From contig NZ_JAPPUX010000001.1 of assembly GCF_026712185.1 (NCBI RefSeq), forward strand, positions 1,116,001 through 1,180,000: 64,000 bases of DNA, written 5' to 3'. A model generated the notes under the pieces. The model worked only from the letters and a program-made list of their open reading frames with translations, had not been told where the DNA came from and did no database searches. Positions within the stretch are counted from its first letter, which is position 1. Every line of letters begins with the position of its first letter. Shown one piece after another: positions 37,565-44,423 of this stretch. The translations under genes were made by a program, and so were the position numbers. This DNA comes from Nocardioides pini (lineage in GTDB: Bacteria; Actinomycetota; Actinomycetes; Propionibacteriales; Nocardioidaceae).

Positions 37565-37588
37565 GGTGAGGCATCGGGTGAGGCATCG
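37565..37588. repeat. Perfect 12-nt tandem duplication in the ccr leader
   Basis: GGTGAGGCATCG is present twice without change (37565-37576 and 37577-37588), immediately upstream of the ccr ribosome binding site. It creates spurious in-frame ATG codons on the minus strand. It could alter spacing in the leader or be a recent slippage product. Confidence 0.9.
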
Positions 37589-37643
37589 GTGGCACGGATG
37601 GCGGTGAAGATACCGGCGAGTAACCTCGAGCGGTCGATGGTGT

Positions 37644-37653
37644 GACGTACGTC
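37644..37653. promoter_or_regulatory. Short palindrome in the mce-ccr gap
   Basis: GACGTACGTC is a perfect 10-bp palindrome 91 bp upstream of the ccr start and 15 bp from the end of the epimerase gene. TATCTT and TTACTC nearby (minus strand) could be promoter parts. A regulator binding site is possible but unsupported by any known consensus. Confidence 0.3.
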
Positions 37654-37667
37654 GCTCGGCTCGGGCG

Positions 37668-38117
37668 TCAGTGCGCCCCGGCGGCCGGCTCGACCAGCTC
37701 CACCAGCACGCCGCCGGCGTCCTTGGGGTGGATGAAGTTCACGCGGCTGTCCGACGTGCCGCGTCGGGGGGCGTCGTACAGCAGGCGCAGGCCGCGCCCG
37801 CGCAGCACGTCGGCCACGTGCTCCACGTCGTCCACGCGGAAGGCGAGCTGCTGGATGCCCTGGCCGTTGCGGTCGAGGAACTTGGCGATGGTCGACTCGG
37901 GCGTCAGCGGCGCGAGGAGCTGGATGCACGACCCGGAGTCGCCCACCCCGACCATCGCCTCGCGGACGCCCTGCTCCTCGTTGACCTCCTCGTGGAGCAC
38001 CTCCATGCCGTAGGCCTCGCGGTAGAAGGTCATCGCCTCGTCGAGGTCGGGCACGGCGATCCCGACGTGGTCGATGGCGGTGAAGAGGTGCCGGACGTCA
38101 CTCAGCTCGGGGGTCAT
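37668..38117 (-). CDS. mce: Methylmalonyl-CoA/ethylmalonyl-CoA epimerase
   Basis: A 149-residue VOC-fold enzyme that interconverts the 2R and 2S epimers of methylmalonyl-CoA and, in the ethylmalonyl-CoA pathway, of ethylmalonyl-CoA. Signatures: AIDHVGIAVPDLDEAMTFY (metal His), GIQQLAFRVDDVE (second His replaced by Gln in this segment, as in many Epi proteins), and INFIHPKDAGGVLVELVE-like VNFIHPKDAGGVLVELVE with the acidic ligand. It is upstream of ccr on the same strand, linking Ccr product to Ecm. ATG 38117 is eight bases after TACAGC (leaderless type). It corresponds to Rv1322A. Confidence 0.95.
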   Translation of the reverse strand: MTPELSDVRHLFTAIDHVGIAVPDLDEAMTFYREAYGMEVLHEEVNEEQGVREAMVGVGDSGSCIQLLAPLTPESTIAKFLDRNGQGIQQLAFRVDDVEHVADVLRGRGLRLLYDAPRRGTSDSRVNFIHPKDAGGVLVELVEPAAGAH

Positions 38118-38204
38118 GGGGTCATGCTGTACGACGGCGGGCCCGGGGGCGAGGGTGTGTGACCGTCGCCACTCTGCTGCCCGGACCCGGCTCGTCGAGA
38201 TCGC

Positions 38205-38963
38205 CTACTGGGGCAGGCTCGCGTCGAGGTCGTAGTGGCCGATGACGGCCGCGGCGTCGATGTCACCCACGAAGCCGAGCGGGCTCGCGCACGGCCCCAT
38301 GTAGTCGCCGAGGAAGAAGTCGTCGCCCGTGGGCATGCCGTAGTAGATGCTGACGGGGGCGGACACGGGCGTGCCCACCTGGGCCCCGTCGACGTACAAC
38401 CGGAGCTGCTGGCCGTCGAACGCGCCCCGCACCGTGTGCCACGCGCCGTCCCAGAGCCCGGCCCCGGCGTCCGCCGACAGGTGCACCCGGGTCCCGTCGG
38501 AGACGTAGAACCGGAGCCCACCACCCTCACCGGTGTAGAGGCCGTAGGACGCGTTCTCGCACTGGAAGGCGCCCTTGGACATCACGTAGCGGAACGCGCC
38601 CGGACCCGTGCTGCGCACCCGAGCCACGACGGTGACGCCGTCGGGCTCGAGCGACGGAGCGTCGGGCATGCGGACGCTCTGCGCGCCGTTGAAGCGCAAC
38701 GCGGCCCGCTTGAGCAGGAGCAGCCGGGGGAGCGAGACCCACTGCGGGTCCTGCGGGTCGGCGGTCGCGGACGACCCGAGCTGGCCGCCGTTGCCACTGA
38801 AGGAGAGGTCGTTGGCCACCTGCCCCGCGCCCTCGTTGAGCGGCCACCAGCCGGCCAGGTCGTTCGTGCCGGCGCCGGCGGGGGGTGCGGTGAGGGCCAC
38901 AGCGAGAGCGGAGGCCGTGGCAAGGGCCGCGACGGAGGTGAAGGGACGGCGGAACGGGTTCAT
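38205..38963 (-). CDS. Secreted LamG/concanavalin-like domain protein
   Basis: A 252-residue exported protein. The N-terminus NPFRRPFTSVAALATASALA... is a Sec-type signal peptide with likely cleavage after the AGAG region (about residue 32). The rest is one LamG-like jelly roll (DLAGWWPLNEGAGQVANDLS, VTVVARVRS, WHTVRGAFDGQQLRLYVDG, GFVGDIDAAAVI). Two cysteines (QCEN and PCASP) may form a disulfide. It may bind glycans or act at the cell surface. ATG 38963 has GAGGAG upstream. Confidence 0.87.
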   Translation of the reverse strand: MNPFRRPFTSVAALATASALAVALTAPPAGAGTNDLAGWWPLNEGAGQVANDLSFSGNGGQLGSSATADPQDPQWVSLPRLLLLKRAALRFNGAQSVRMPDAPSLEPDGVTVVARVRSTGPGAFRYVMSKGAFQCENASYGLYTGEGGGLRFYVSDGTRVHLSADAGAGLWDGAWHTVRGAFDGQQLRLYVDGAQVGTPVSAPVSIYYGMPTGDDFFLGDYMGPCASPLGFVGDIDAAAVIGHYDLDASLPQ

Positions 38964-39222
38964 CGACTCACTCCTCGGGAAGCGACGGATGCGATCCCCG
39001 AGGACCAGTGACGAGGTCAAGCCCACCATGTGCGTCCACCCGTAGGGGTGGGTCGGTTCGGGGGCTCCCACAAATTGGTGACGGCTCGGACTGCCGGGCA
39101 GTCGTGTGACGAGCGCCTCATCCCGGGCGCCGGGGCCACCCTCCCGGCGGCGGTGTCACGGTGGGTAGTGTCCGAAGGAGCAGGACCCCTCAATCTCGCA
39201 CGGATCGCTGGAGGCACCCGTC

Positions 39223-40428
39223 ATGTCCGACTCAGCCCGCTCAACCTCGGTCATCGTCGCCGGGGCCCGCACCCCGATCGGCCGCCTGCTCGGCGGGCTC
39301 AAGGACCAGTCGGCCGCCGACCTGGGCGGCGTCGCCATCAAGGGCGCTCTGGAGAAGGCCGGTGTCACCGGCGACCAGGTCGACTACGTGATCATGGGCC
39401 AGGTCATCCAGGCCGGCGCGGGCCAGAACCCCGCGCGCGTGGCCGCGGTGAAGGGCGGCATCCCGATGACGGTGCCCTCGATCACCATCAACAAGGTGTG
39501 CCTGTCCGGCCTCAACGCCATCGCGCTGGCCGACCAGCTCGTGCGGACGGGCGAGTGCGAGATCGTCGTCGCCGGTGGCATGGAGTCGATGACCCAGGCC
39601 CCGCACTTCCTGCCCAAGTCGCGCGAGGGCGTGAAGTTCGGCGACGTGAAGCTGGTCGACTCCATGGCCTACGACGCCCTCTTCGACCAGTTCACCTCCC
39701 AGGCGATGGGCCTGCTCACGGAGGAGTGCAACGCCGCTGGCGCCAACCTGACGCGCGAGGAGCAGGACGCCTTCGCCGCCTCCTCGCACCAGAAGGCCGC
39801 GGTCGCCTGGAAGAACGGCGTCTTCGCCGACGAGGTGGTGCCGGTGGAGATCCCGCAGCGCAAGGGTGACCCCGTCGTGGTCAGCGAGGACGAGGGGGTC
39901 CGGGGCGACACCACCGTGGAGTCCCTCGCCAAGCTCCGTCCGGCCTTCAGCAAGGACGGCACCGTCACCGCCGGGTCGGCCTCGCAGATCTCCGACGGCG
40001 CCGCCGCGGTGGTCGTGATGAGCAAGGCCCGGGCCGAGGAGCTCGGCCTGACCTGGCTCGCCGAGATCGGCGCCCACGGCCAGGTGGCCGGACCCGACTC
40101 CACGCTCCAGCTCCAGCCCGCCGCGGCGACCGCGAAGGCCTGCGAGAAGGAGGGCATCTCGCCCGCCGACCTCGACCTCGTCGAGTTCAACGAGGCCTTC
40201 GCCGCCGTCGGCATCGCCTCCGCCCGCGAGCTCGGCATCGAGGACGCCAAGGTCAACGTCAACGGTGGCGCGATCGCCCTCGGCCACCCCGTGGGCATGT
40301 CCGGCACGCGGGTCGTGCTGACGCTGGCCCTCGAGCTCCAGCGCCGCGGTGGCGGCGTGGGCGCGGCCGCGCTCTGCGGCGGCGGCGGCCAGGGCGACGC
40401 CCTGATCGTCCGCGTGCCCACTGCGTGA
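39223..40428 (+). CDS. Acetyl-CoA C-acetyltransferase (thiolase)
   Basis: A 401-residue thiolase condensing two acetyl-CoA to acetoacetyl-CoA or running in reverse. The acyl-accepting cysteine is in [14 protein letters not shown]; the catalytic NEAF motif is [10 protein letters not shown]; the histidine is in [14 protein letters not shown]; and the C-terminal cysteine in [12 protein letters not shown]. It feeds the hydroxyacyl-CoA dehydrogenase and Ccr. GGAGG precedes ATG 39223. It is at the Rv1323 (fadA4) position, next to the epimerase, and is followed seven bases later by meaB. Confidence 0.95.
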   Translation: MSDSARSTSVIVAGARTPIGRLLGGLKDQSAADLGGVAIKGALEKAGVTGDQVDYVIMGQVIQAGAGQNPARVAAVKGGIPMTVPSITINKVCLSGLNAIALADQLVRTGECEIVVAGGMESMTQAPHFLPKSREGVKFGDVKLVDSMAYDALFDQFTSQAMGLLTEECNAAGANLTREEQDAFAASSHQKAAVAWKNGVFADEVVPVEIPQRKGDPVVVSEDEGVRGDTTVESLAKLRPAFSKDGTVTAGSASQISDGAAAVVVMSKARAEELGLTWLAEIGAHGQVAGPDSTLQLQPAAATAKACEKEGISPADLDLVEFNEAFAAVGIASARELGIEDAKVNVNGGAIALGHPVGMSGTRVVLTLALELQRRGGGVGAAALCGGGGQGDALIVRVPTA

Positions 40429-40435
40429 GGAGCGC

Positions 40436-41419
40436 ATGACCCCGGGCGGGACGAGGCGGGGCGCCCACGCGGTCCCCGACCTCGTCGCGCGCGCCCGCGA
40501 GGGTGATCCGGCCGCGGTGGCGCGGCTCATCAGCCTCGTCGAGGACGCCTCGCCGCTCCTGCGCGAGGTGATGTCGGCCCTCGGGCCCGACGCCGGCCGG
40601 GCGCACGTCCTCGGCATCACCGGCGCCCCGGGCGTCGGCAAGTCCACCTCGACCAGCGCCCTGGTCGCGGCGATGAGGCGCGCCGACAAGCGCGTCGGCG
40701 TCCTGGCGATCGACCCCTCCTCACCGTTCTCCGGCGGTGCGCTCCTCGGCGACCGGGTGCGGATGGGCGACCATGCCCTCGACCGTGACGTCTACATCCG
40801 ATCGATGGGCGCCCGCGGGCACCTGGGCGGCCTGGCCTGGTCGACCCCGCAGGCGGTCCGCGTCCTCGACGCCGCCGGCTGCGACGTGGTCGTCGTGGAG
40901 ACCGTCGGCGTCGGGCAGAGCGAGGTCGAGGTGGCCGGCCTCGCCGACACCACCCTGGTGCTCCTCGCGCCGGGGATGGGGGACGGCATCCAGGCCGCCA
41001 AGGCGGGGATCCTGGAGATCGGTGACGTGTACGCCGTCAACAAGGCCGACCGCGAGGGCGCCGACCGCACGCGGCGCGAGCTCCGCACGATGCTCGCGAT
41101 GGCCGAGCGACGCGACGGGGCCTGGCGTCCGCCGGTGCTGCAGACGGTCGCCAGCACGGGGCAGGGCATCGACGAGCTGCTGGCGGAGGTCGACCGGCAC
41201 GCGGCCTGGCTGCGCGCGTCGGGGGAGCTCGCCCGGCGTCGTACGCTCCGGGCCAGGCGCGAGGTGGAGGCGATCGCCCTCGCCGCGTTGCGCGAGCGCT
41301 GGGGACGTGCCGGTGCCGGCACCGACCTCGACGCGCTCGCCGGACGGGTGGTGGCGGGCGAGGTGGACCCCTACGCCGCTGCCGACGAGCTGCTGGCCGA
41401 CGGACGGGTGTCCGGCTAG
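40436..41419 (+). CDS. meaB: MeaB-type GTPase, mutase chaperone
   Basis: A 327-residue G3E GTPase that protects and reactivates adenosylcobalamin-dependent acyl-CoA mutases and gates cofactor loading. Motifs: P-loop GITGAPGVGKST, switch region AIDPSSPFSGGALLGDRVRM, Walker B VVVVETVGVGQSE, and base recognition NKAD. The C-terminal helical dimer arm is present. It is co-transcribed with the thiolase and most likely serves the ethylmalonyl-CoA mutase at 17033, since no methylmalonyl-CoA mutase is in the window. The stop shares CTAG with the convergent gene. Confidence 0.95.
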   Translation: MTPGGTRRGAHAVPDLVARAREGDPAAVARLISLVEDASPLLREVMSALGPDAGRAHVLGITGAPGVGKSTSTSALVAAMRRADKRVGVLAIDPSSPFSGGALLGDRVRMGDHALDRDVYIRSMGARGHLGGLAWSTPQAVRVLDAAGCDVVVVETVGVGQSEVEVAGLADTTLVLLAPGMGDGIQAAKAGILEIGDVYAVNKADREGADRTRRELRTMLAMAERRDGAWRPPVLQTVASTGQGIDELLAEVDRHAAWLRASGELARRRTLRARREVEAIALAALRERWGRAGAGTDLDALAGRVVAGEVDPYAAADELLADGRVSG

Positions 41420-41907
41420 GCCGTCGCCGACAGGGCCAGGTGGATGTCGTCGGCGAGCCGGCGGGTCCACGCCTCGAGCACCTGCACGCTCACGCCCTGG
41501 GCGGTCACGGTGAGCAGGTGGCGCCCGTGCTCGGGTGCGGGCACCGACGCGATGACGGTGTGGCGCAGGCCGAGGGTGAGCTCGACCGTGTCGACGGCCT
41601 GCTCGGGGTCCGGACCGCCGGGGGCGCGTGCTGCGAAGGCCGCCCGGCTCTGGCGCGCGACCCGGGCGACGTCCCCCTGGGCGAGGCCGTGCACCGCCAC
41701 GGCGTCGCCGTCCGCGGTCGCGAGCAGCGCGGACGACGGACCGTCGATGGCACCGAGCACGTCGACGAGGGAGGCCCACAGGCAGCCGATCGGCGAGTCG
41801 GGCCCCGGCGTGTGCTCGAGGAGCGGCTCACGACCGCGCCGGGAGGCTCGTCCGGTCCACGAGCACCCCCGCGCGAGCGGGTGCGGGGTGACCAGGTCTG
41901 CGGTCAA
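41416..41907 (-). CDS. Hypothetical protein, roadblock/LC7-like
   Basis: About 163 residues. The core (about 35-160) alternates strands and helices (SLVDVLGAIDGPSSALLATADGDAVAVHGL, then LRHTVIASVPAPEHGRHLLTVTA), which resembles the roadblock/LC7 fold of small GTPase partners, but similarity by eye is loose. The start is uncertain: TTG 41907 has AAGGA about ten bases upstream; the frame stays open further upstream without homologous sequence. No operon partner is obvious. Confidence 0.6.
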   Translation of the reverse strand: MTADLVTPHPLARGCSWTGRASRRGREPLLEHTPGPDSPIGCLWASLVDVLGAIDGPSSALLATADGDAVAVHGLAQGDVARVARQSRAAFAARAPGGPDPEQAVDTVELTLGLRHTVIASVPAPEHGRHLLTVTAQGVSVQVLEAWTRRLADDIHLALSATA

Positions 41908-42046
41908 GAGGGCACGTCCTTCCGAGCGACGAGGGAGCGGCCGACCCGAGACGGCGGCGGGGTCTGTGGCTCCCGCGTGGCTTCCGTGTGGGTGAAATGT
42001 AACCGTGCCGGTCGCCGTCGCGCGGCGTTTCGGAGATGTTTCCCGG

Positions 42047-42778
42047 TCAGCTGAGGCGCAGCGTCTGCCCGGTGATGCGCGCGGCGGCGCTGCTGGCGAG
42101 GAACAGCGCGGCATCGGTCACGGCGTCGCCGATGCGGGGCTGGTTGCGGACCAGGGTGTCGCCGGAGACCCGGCTGCCGTGGACCGGGGCGGCGCCCGGG
42201 GCGTACTGGCGGGGGAGGACCGAGCGCCCGTCCGGGAGCACGGAGTTGACCCGCACGCCCAGGCCCGCCCAGTTGCGACCCGCGCGCGCGGTCGACTCGG
42301 CCAGCTCGCGCTGCGCCGCCTCCGGCGTGCTGGCCAGCTGCAGCCAGCTGGTCACCGCGCCGGTGTTGACGACGCACCCGCCGCCGAGGGCGGGGCTCTG
42401 GCTGAGCTTGAGCCGGAGCCGGGTCGTCAGGAACGTCGGTCCGAGCAGTCCGGAGCGGGCGGCCTCGGCGATGAAGGCGTGCTCGCTGGGGGGCAGGCCG
42501 TAGGGCAGGCTGCAGGACGCTGCGAGCACGAGGACGTCGAGGTGGCCGACCGTGCCGACCAGGTGGTCGATCGACTCCTGCCGAGCGAGGTTGACCGACT
42601 CGTAGTCGAACGCCGAGAGGTCGGTGTCGTAGAGGGAACGCAGCATCATCGTGCCGGTGACCGTCACCGATGCCCCCGACGCGGCGAACGCGGAGGCGAT
42701 GCTGTGTCCCTCGCCGCGCGTGCCACCGACCACCAGCACCTGGTAGCCGTTGAAGTCGTACGACCCCGCTGTCGTCAT
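42047..42778 (-). CDS. SDR-fold protein lacking the catalytic Tyr-Lys
   Basis: A 243-residue short-chain dehydrogenase/reductase fold. The cofactor loop is VVGGTRGEGHSIASAFAAS (GxxxGxG intact) and LGVRVNSVLPDG is the usual post-active-site strand. At the place of YxxxK the sequence reads LASTP, so neither catalytic residue is present; the NTGAVTSW segment replaces the usual serine loop. It may bind NAD(P) or act as a regulator rather than a dehydrogenase. GGAGG precedes ATG 42778. Confidence 0.82.
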   Translation of the reverse strand: MTTAGSYDFNGYQVLVVGGTRGEGHSIASAFAASGASVTVTGTMMLRSLYDTDLSAFDYESVNLARQESIDHLVGTVGHLDVLVLAASCSLPYGLPPSEHAFIAEAARSGLLGPTFLTTRLRLKLSQSPALGGGCVVNTGAVTSWLQLASTPEAAQRELAESTARAGRNWAGLGVRVNSVLPDGRSVLPRQYAPGAAPVHGSRVSGDTLVRNQPRIGDAVTDAALFLASSAAARITGQTLRLS

Positions 42779-42854
42779 GGCGTCGTGTCCTCCCGTCCGA
42801 ACCCCGGCATGTTCTACCACGCAGTAGCTGTCGGGCGACAGGCGCCCGAGGGCG

Positions 42855-43430
42855 TCAGTCGACGCGGACGTCGTCGGTGCGGCGCTCCTCGAGCAGGCCC
42901 AGCCGGGCGCTGCGCACGGCGGCGAAGGTCCACAGCTTGTTGAGGACGAACGACACGGGAGTCACCACCGCGATCACGATCAGCTGCGCCCAGTAGAGGC
43001 GGTTGCGCAGACCCGAGGAGTCGTCGAAGACGTCGCTGGGGAGGCTGATCGGGGAGCCGGGATGCATGAGCAGCGTCAGCAGCGCCAGCCCGATGACCTG
43101 GCACGCCAGCCCGACCGCGAGGAAGGGCCAGTACTCGCGCCACCACGGGGCGGCGAGGTTGCTCTTGAACGTCCACGTGCGGTTGAGCTGGAAGTTCGAC
43201 AGGTTCGCGACCAGGAAGGCGATCGTCGAGTAGACGTGGTACCAGCGCAGGTTGAACCCGGACGAGCCGAGAGCGACGACCGCCTCGTCGAAGTGGGGGC
43301 CGAAGCGGCGCAGCACGACCAGGGTCAGCAGGTTGACCACCACGCCCGAGGCGCCGACGACGCCGAACCGGACGAGCTGGCCGACGTTGCGCCGGTGCCG
43401 CGTGACGAGCGCGGCTCCCCGGGATCCCAT
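42855..43430 (-). CDS. GtrA-family membrane protein
   Basis: A 191-residue protein with four membrane helices of the GtrA/DPMS family, thought to flip polyprenyl-linked sugars or aid cell-wall glycosylation. Signatures: LVRFGVVGASGVVVNLLTL at the start, NFQLNRTWTFKS between helices 2 and 3, and SFVLNKLWTFA at the end. ATG 43430 is six bases after TAGCCT (leaderless type) and is divergent from the thioredoxin/TPR gene. Confidence 0.9.
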   Translation of the reverse strand: MGSRGAALVTRHRRNVGQLVRFGVVGASGVVVNLLTLVVLRRFGPHFDEAVVALGSSGFNLRWYHVYSTIAFLVANLSNFQLNRTWTFKSNLAAPWWREYWPFLAVGLACQVIGLALLTLLMHPGSPISLPSDVFDDSSGLRNRLYWAQLIVIAVVTPVSFVLNKLWTFAAVRSARLGLLEERRTDDVRVD

Positions 43431-43436
43431 GCAGCG

Positions 43437-43481
43437 AGGCTACCGACCCCCGCGCCCCCGCGAGGCCCACCTCCCTAGGAT
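43437..43481. promoter_or_regulatory. Divergent leaderless promoters (GtrA / thioredoxin-TPR)
   Basis: TAGCCT on the minus strand (43442-43437) and TAGGAT on the plus strand (43476-43481) each lie exactly six bases before an ATG. The 57 bp between the two start codons contains no Shine-Dalgarno sequence for either gene. Confidence 0.6.
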
Positions 43482-43487
43482 TGGCCC

Positions 43488-44423
43488 ATGACGCAGCAGC
43501 CGTTCAGCCGCCCAGGTGCCATCGACCTCTCCGGGCTCGGCCGACCGCCGGCGCCGCAGCAGGCGGCCCCGAGCGCCGGCAGCGGGTCCGCCGGAGGCGC
43601 GTACTCCGTCGCGATCACCCAGGACAACTTCCAGCAGGTGCTGCAGGAGTCGATGACGGCGCCCGTCGTCATCGTGTTCCACTCCGCGCGCCAGGCGCCG
43701 GGCAGCGAGCAGTACGCCGCCGACGTGGCCGCCGAGGCGGAGCGGCTCGAGGGCCGCCTGCTGGCCGCGCTGGTCGACGTCGACGCGCACCCCGAGATCG
43801 CCCAGGCCATGCAGATCCCGCAGGTGCCGCTGACGATGGTGATCCTCGACGGCCGGCCCGTCAGCCAGCCGATCCCCGGGGCCCTGTCGCCCGAGGAGCT
43901 CTCCACCCTGTTCGGCCAGCTCGGCCAGCAGCTGACCGCCCAGGGGATCACCGGGCGGCACCAGCCCCGCGCCGGCCGCGCCCCGGCGGCCGAGGGCGAG
44001 GAGGACGTCGTCGACCCGCGCTACGCGCCCGCCCAGGACGCGCTCGCGGCCGGCGACATCGACGGCGCGGTCGCGGAGTACCAGAAGCTGCTCGACGCCA
44101 ACCCGGCCGACGTGGAGGCCGCCGGCGGCCTCGCGATCGCCAAGGTCATGCAGCGCACCCAGGGCGTCGACCCGACCGCCGCCCGGTCCGCGGCGGCCGA
44201 CGAGCCCGACGACGTCGACGCGCAGACCCTGGTGGCCGACCTCGACATGCTCGGCGGGCACGTCGAGGACGCCTTCACCCGCCTGGTCAACCTGGTGGCC
44301 CGCACCTCCGACAAGGACCGGGAGAAGGCGCGCGACCACCTGCTGGGCCTCTTCGCGGCGGTCGGCAACGACGACCCGCGCGTGCTGGCGGGCCGCCGCA
44401 ACCTGGCGTCAGCGCTCTTCTGA
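43488..44423 (+). CDS. Thioredoxin-fold/TPR protein (CnoX/YbbN-like) without CXXC
   Basis: A 311-residue protein: a disordered Pro/Ala/Gly N-terminus (1-40), a thioredoxin-like domain (about 42-150), a linker, and TPR-type helices (about 180-311; YAPAQDALAAGDIDGAVAEYQKLLDANP). Where thioredoxins have CxxC, the sequence is FHSARQAPGSEQY, so there is no redox dithiol. The layout matches actinobacterial CnoX-like chaperedoxins, which may hold unfolded proteins. It sits at the Rv1324 position. It ends overlapping the PPDK gene by 15 bases (convergent). Confidence 0.88.
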   Translation: MTQQPFSRPGAIDLSGLGRPPAPQQAAPSAGSGSAGGAYSVAITQDNFQQVLQESMTAPVVIVFHSARQAPGSEQYAADVAAEAERLEGRLLAALVDVDAHPEIAQAMQIPQVPLTMVILDGRPVSQPIPGALSPEELSTLFGQLGQQLTAQGITGRHQPRAGRAPAAEGEEDVVDPRYAPAQDALAAGDIDGAVAEYQKLLDANPADVEAAGGLAIAKVMQRTQGVDPTAARSAAADEPDDVDAQTLVADLDMLGGHVEDAFTRLVNLVARTSDKDREKARDHLLGLFAAVGNDDPRVLAGRRNLASALF

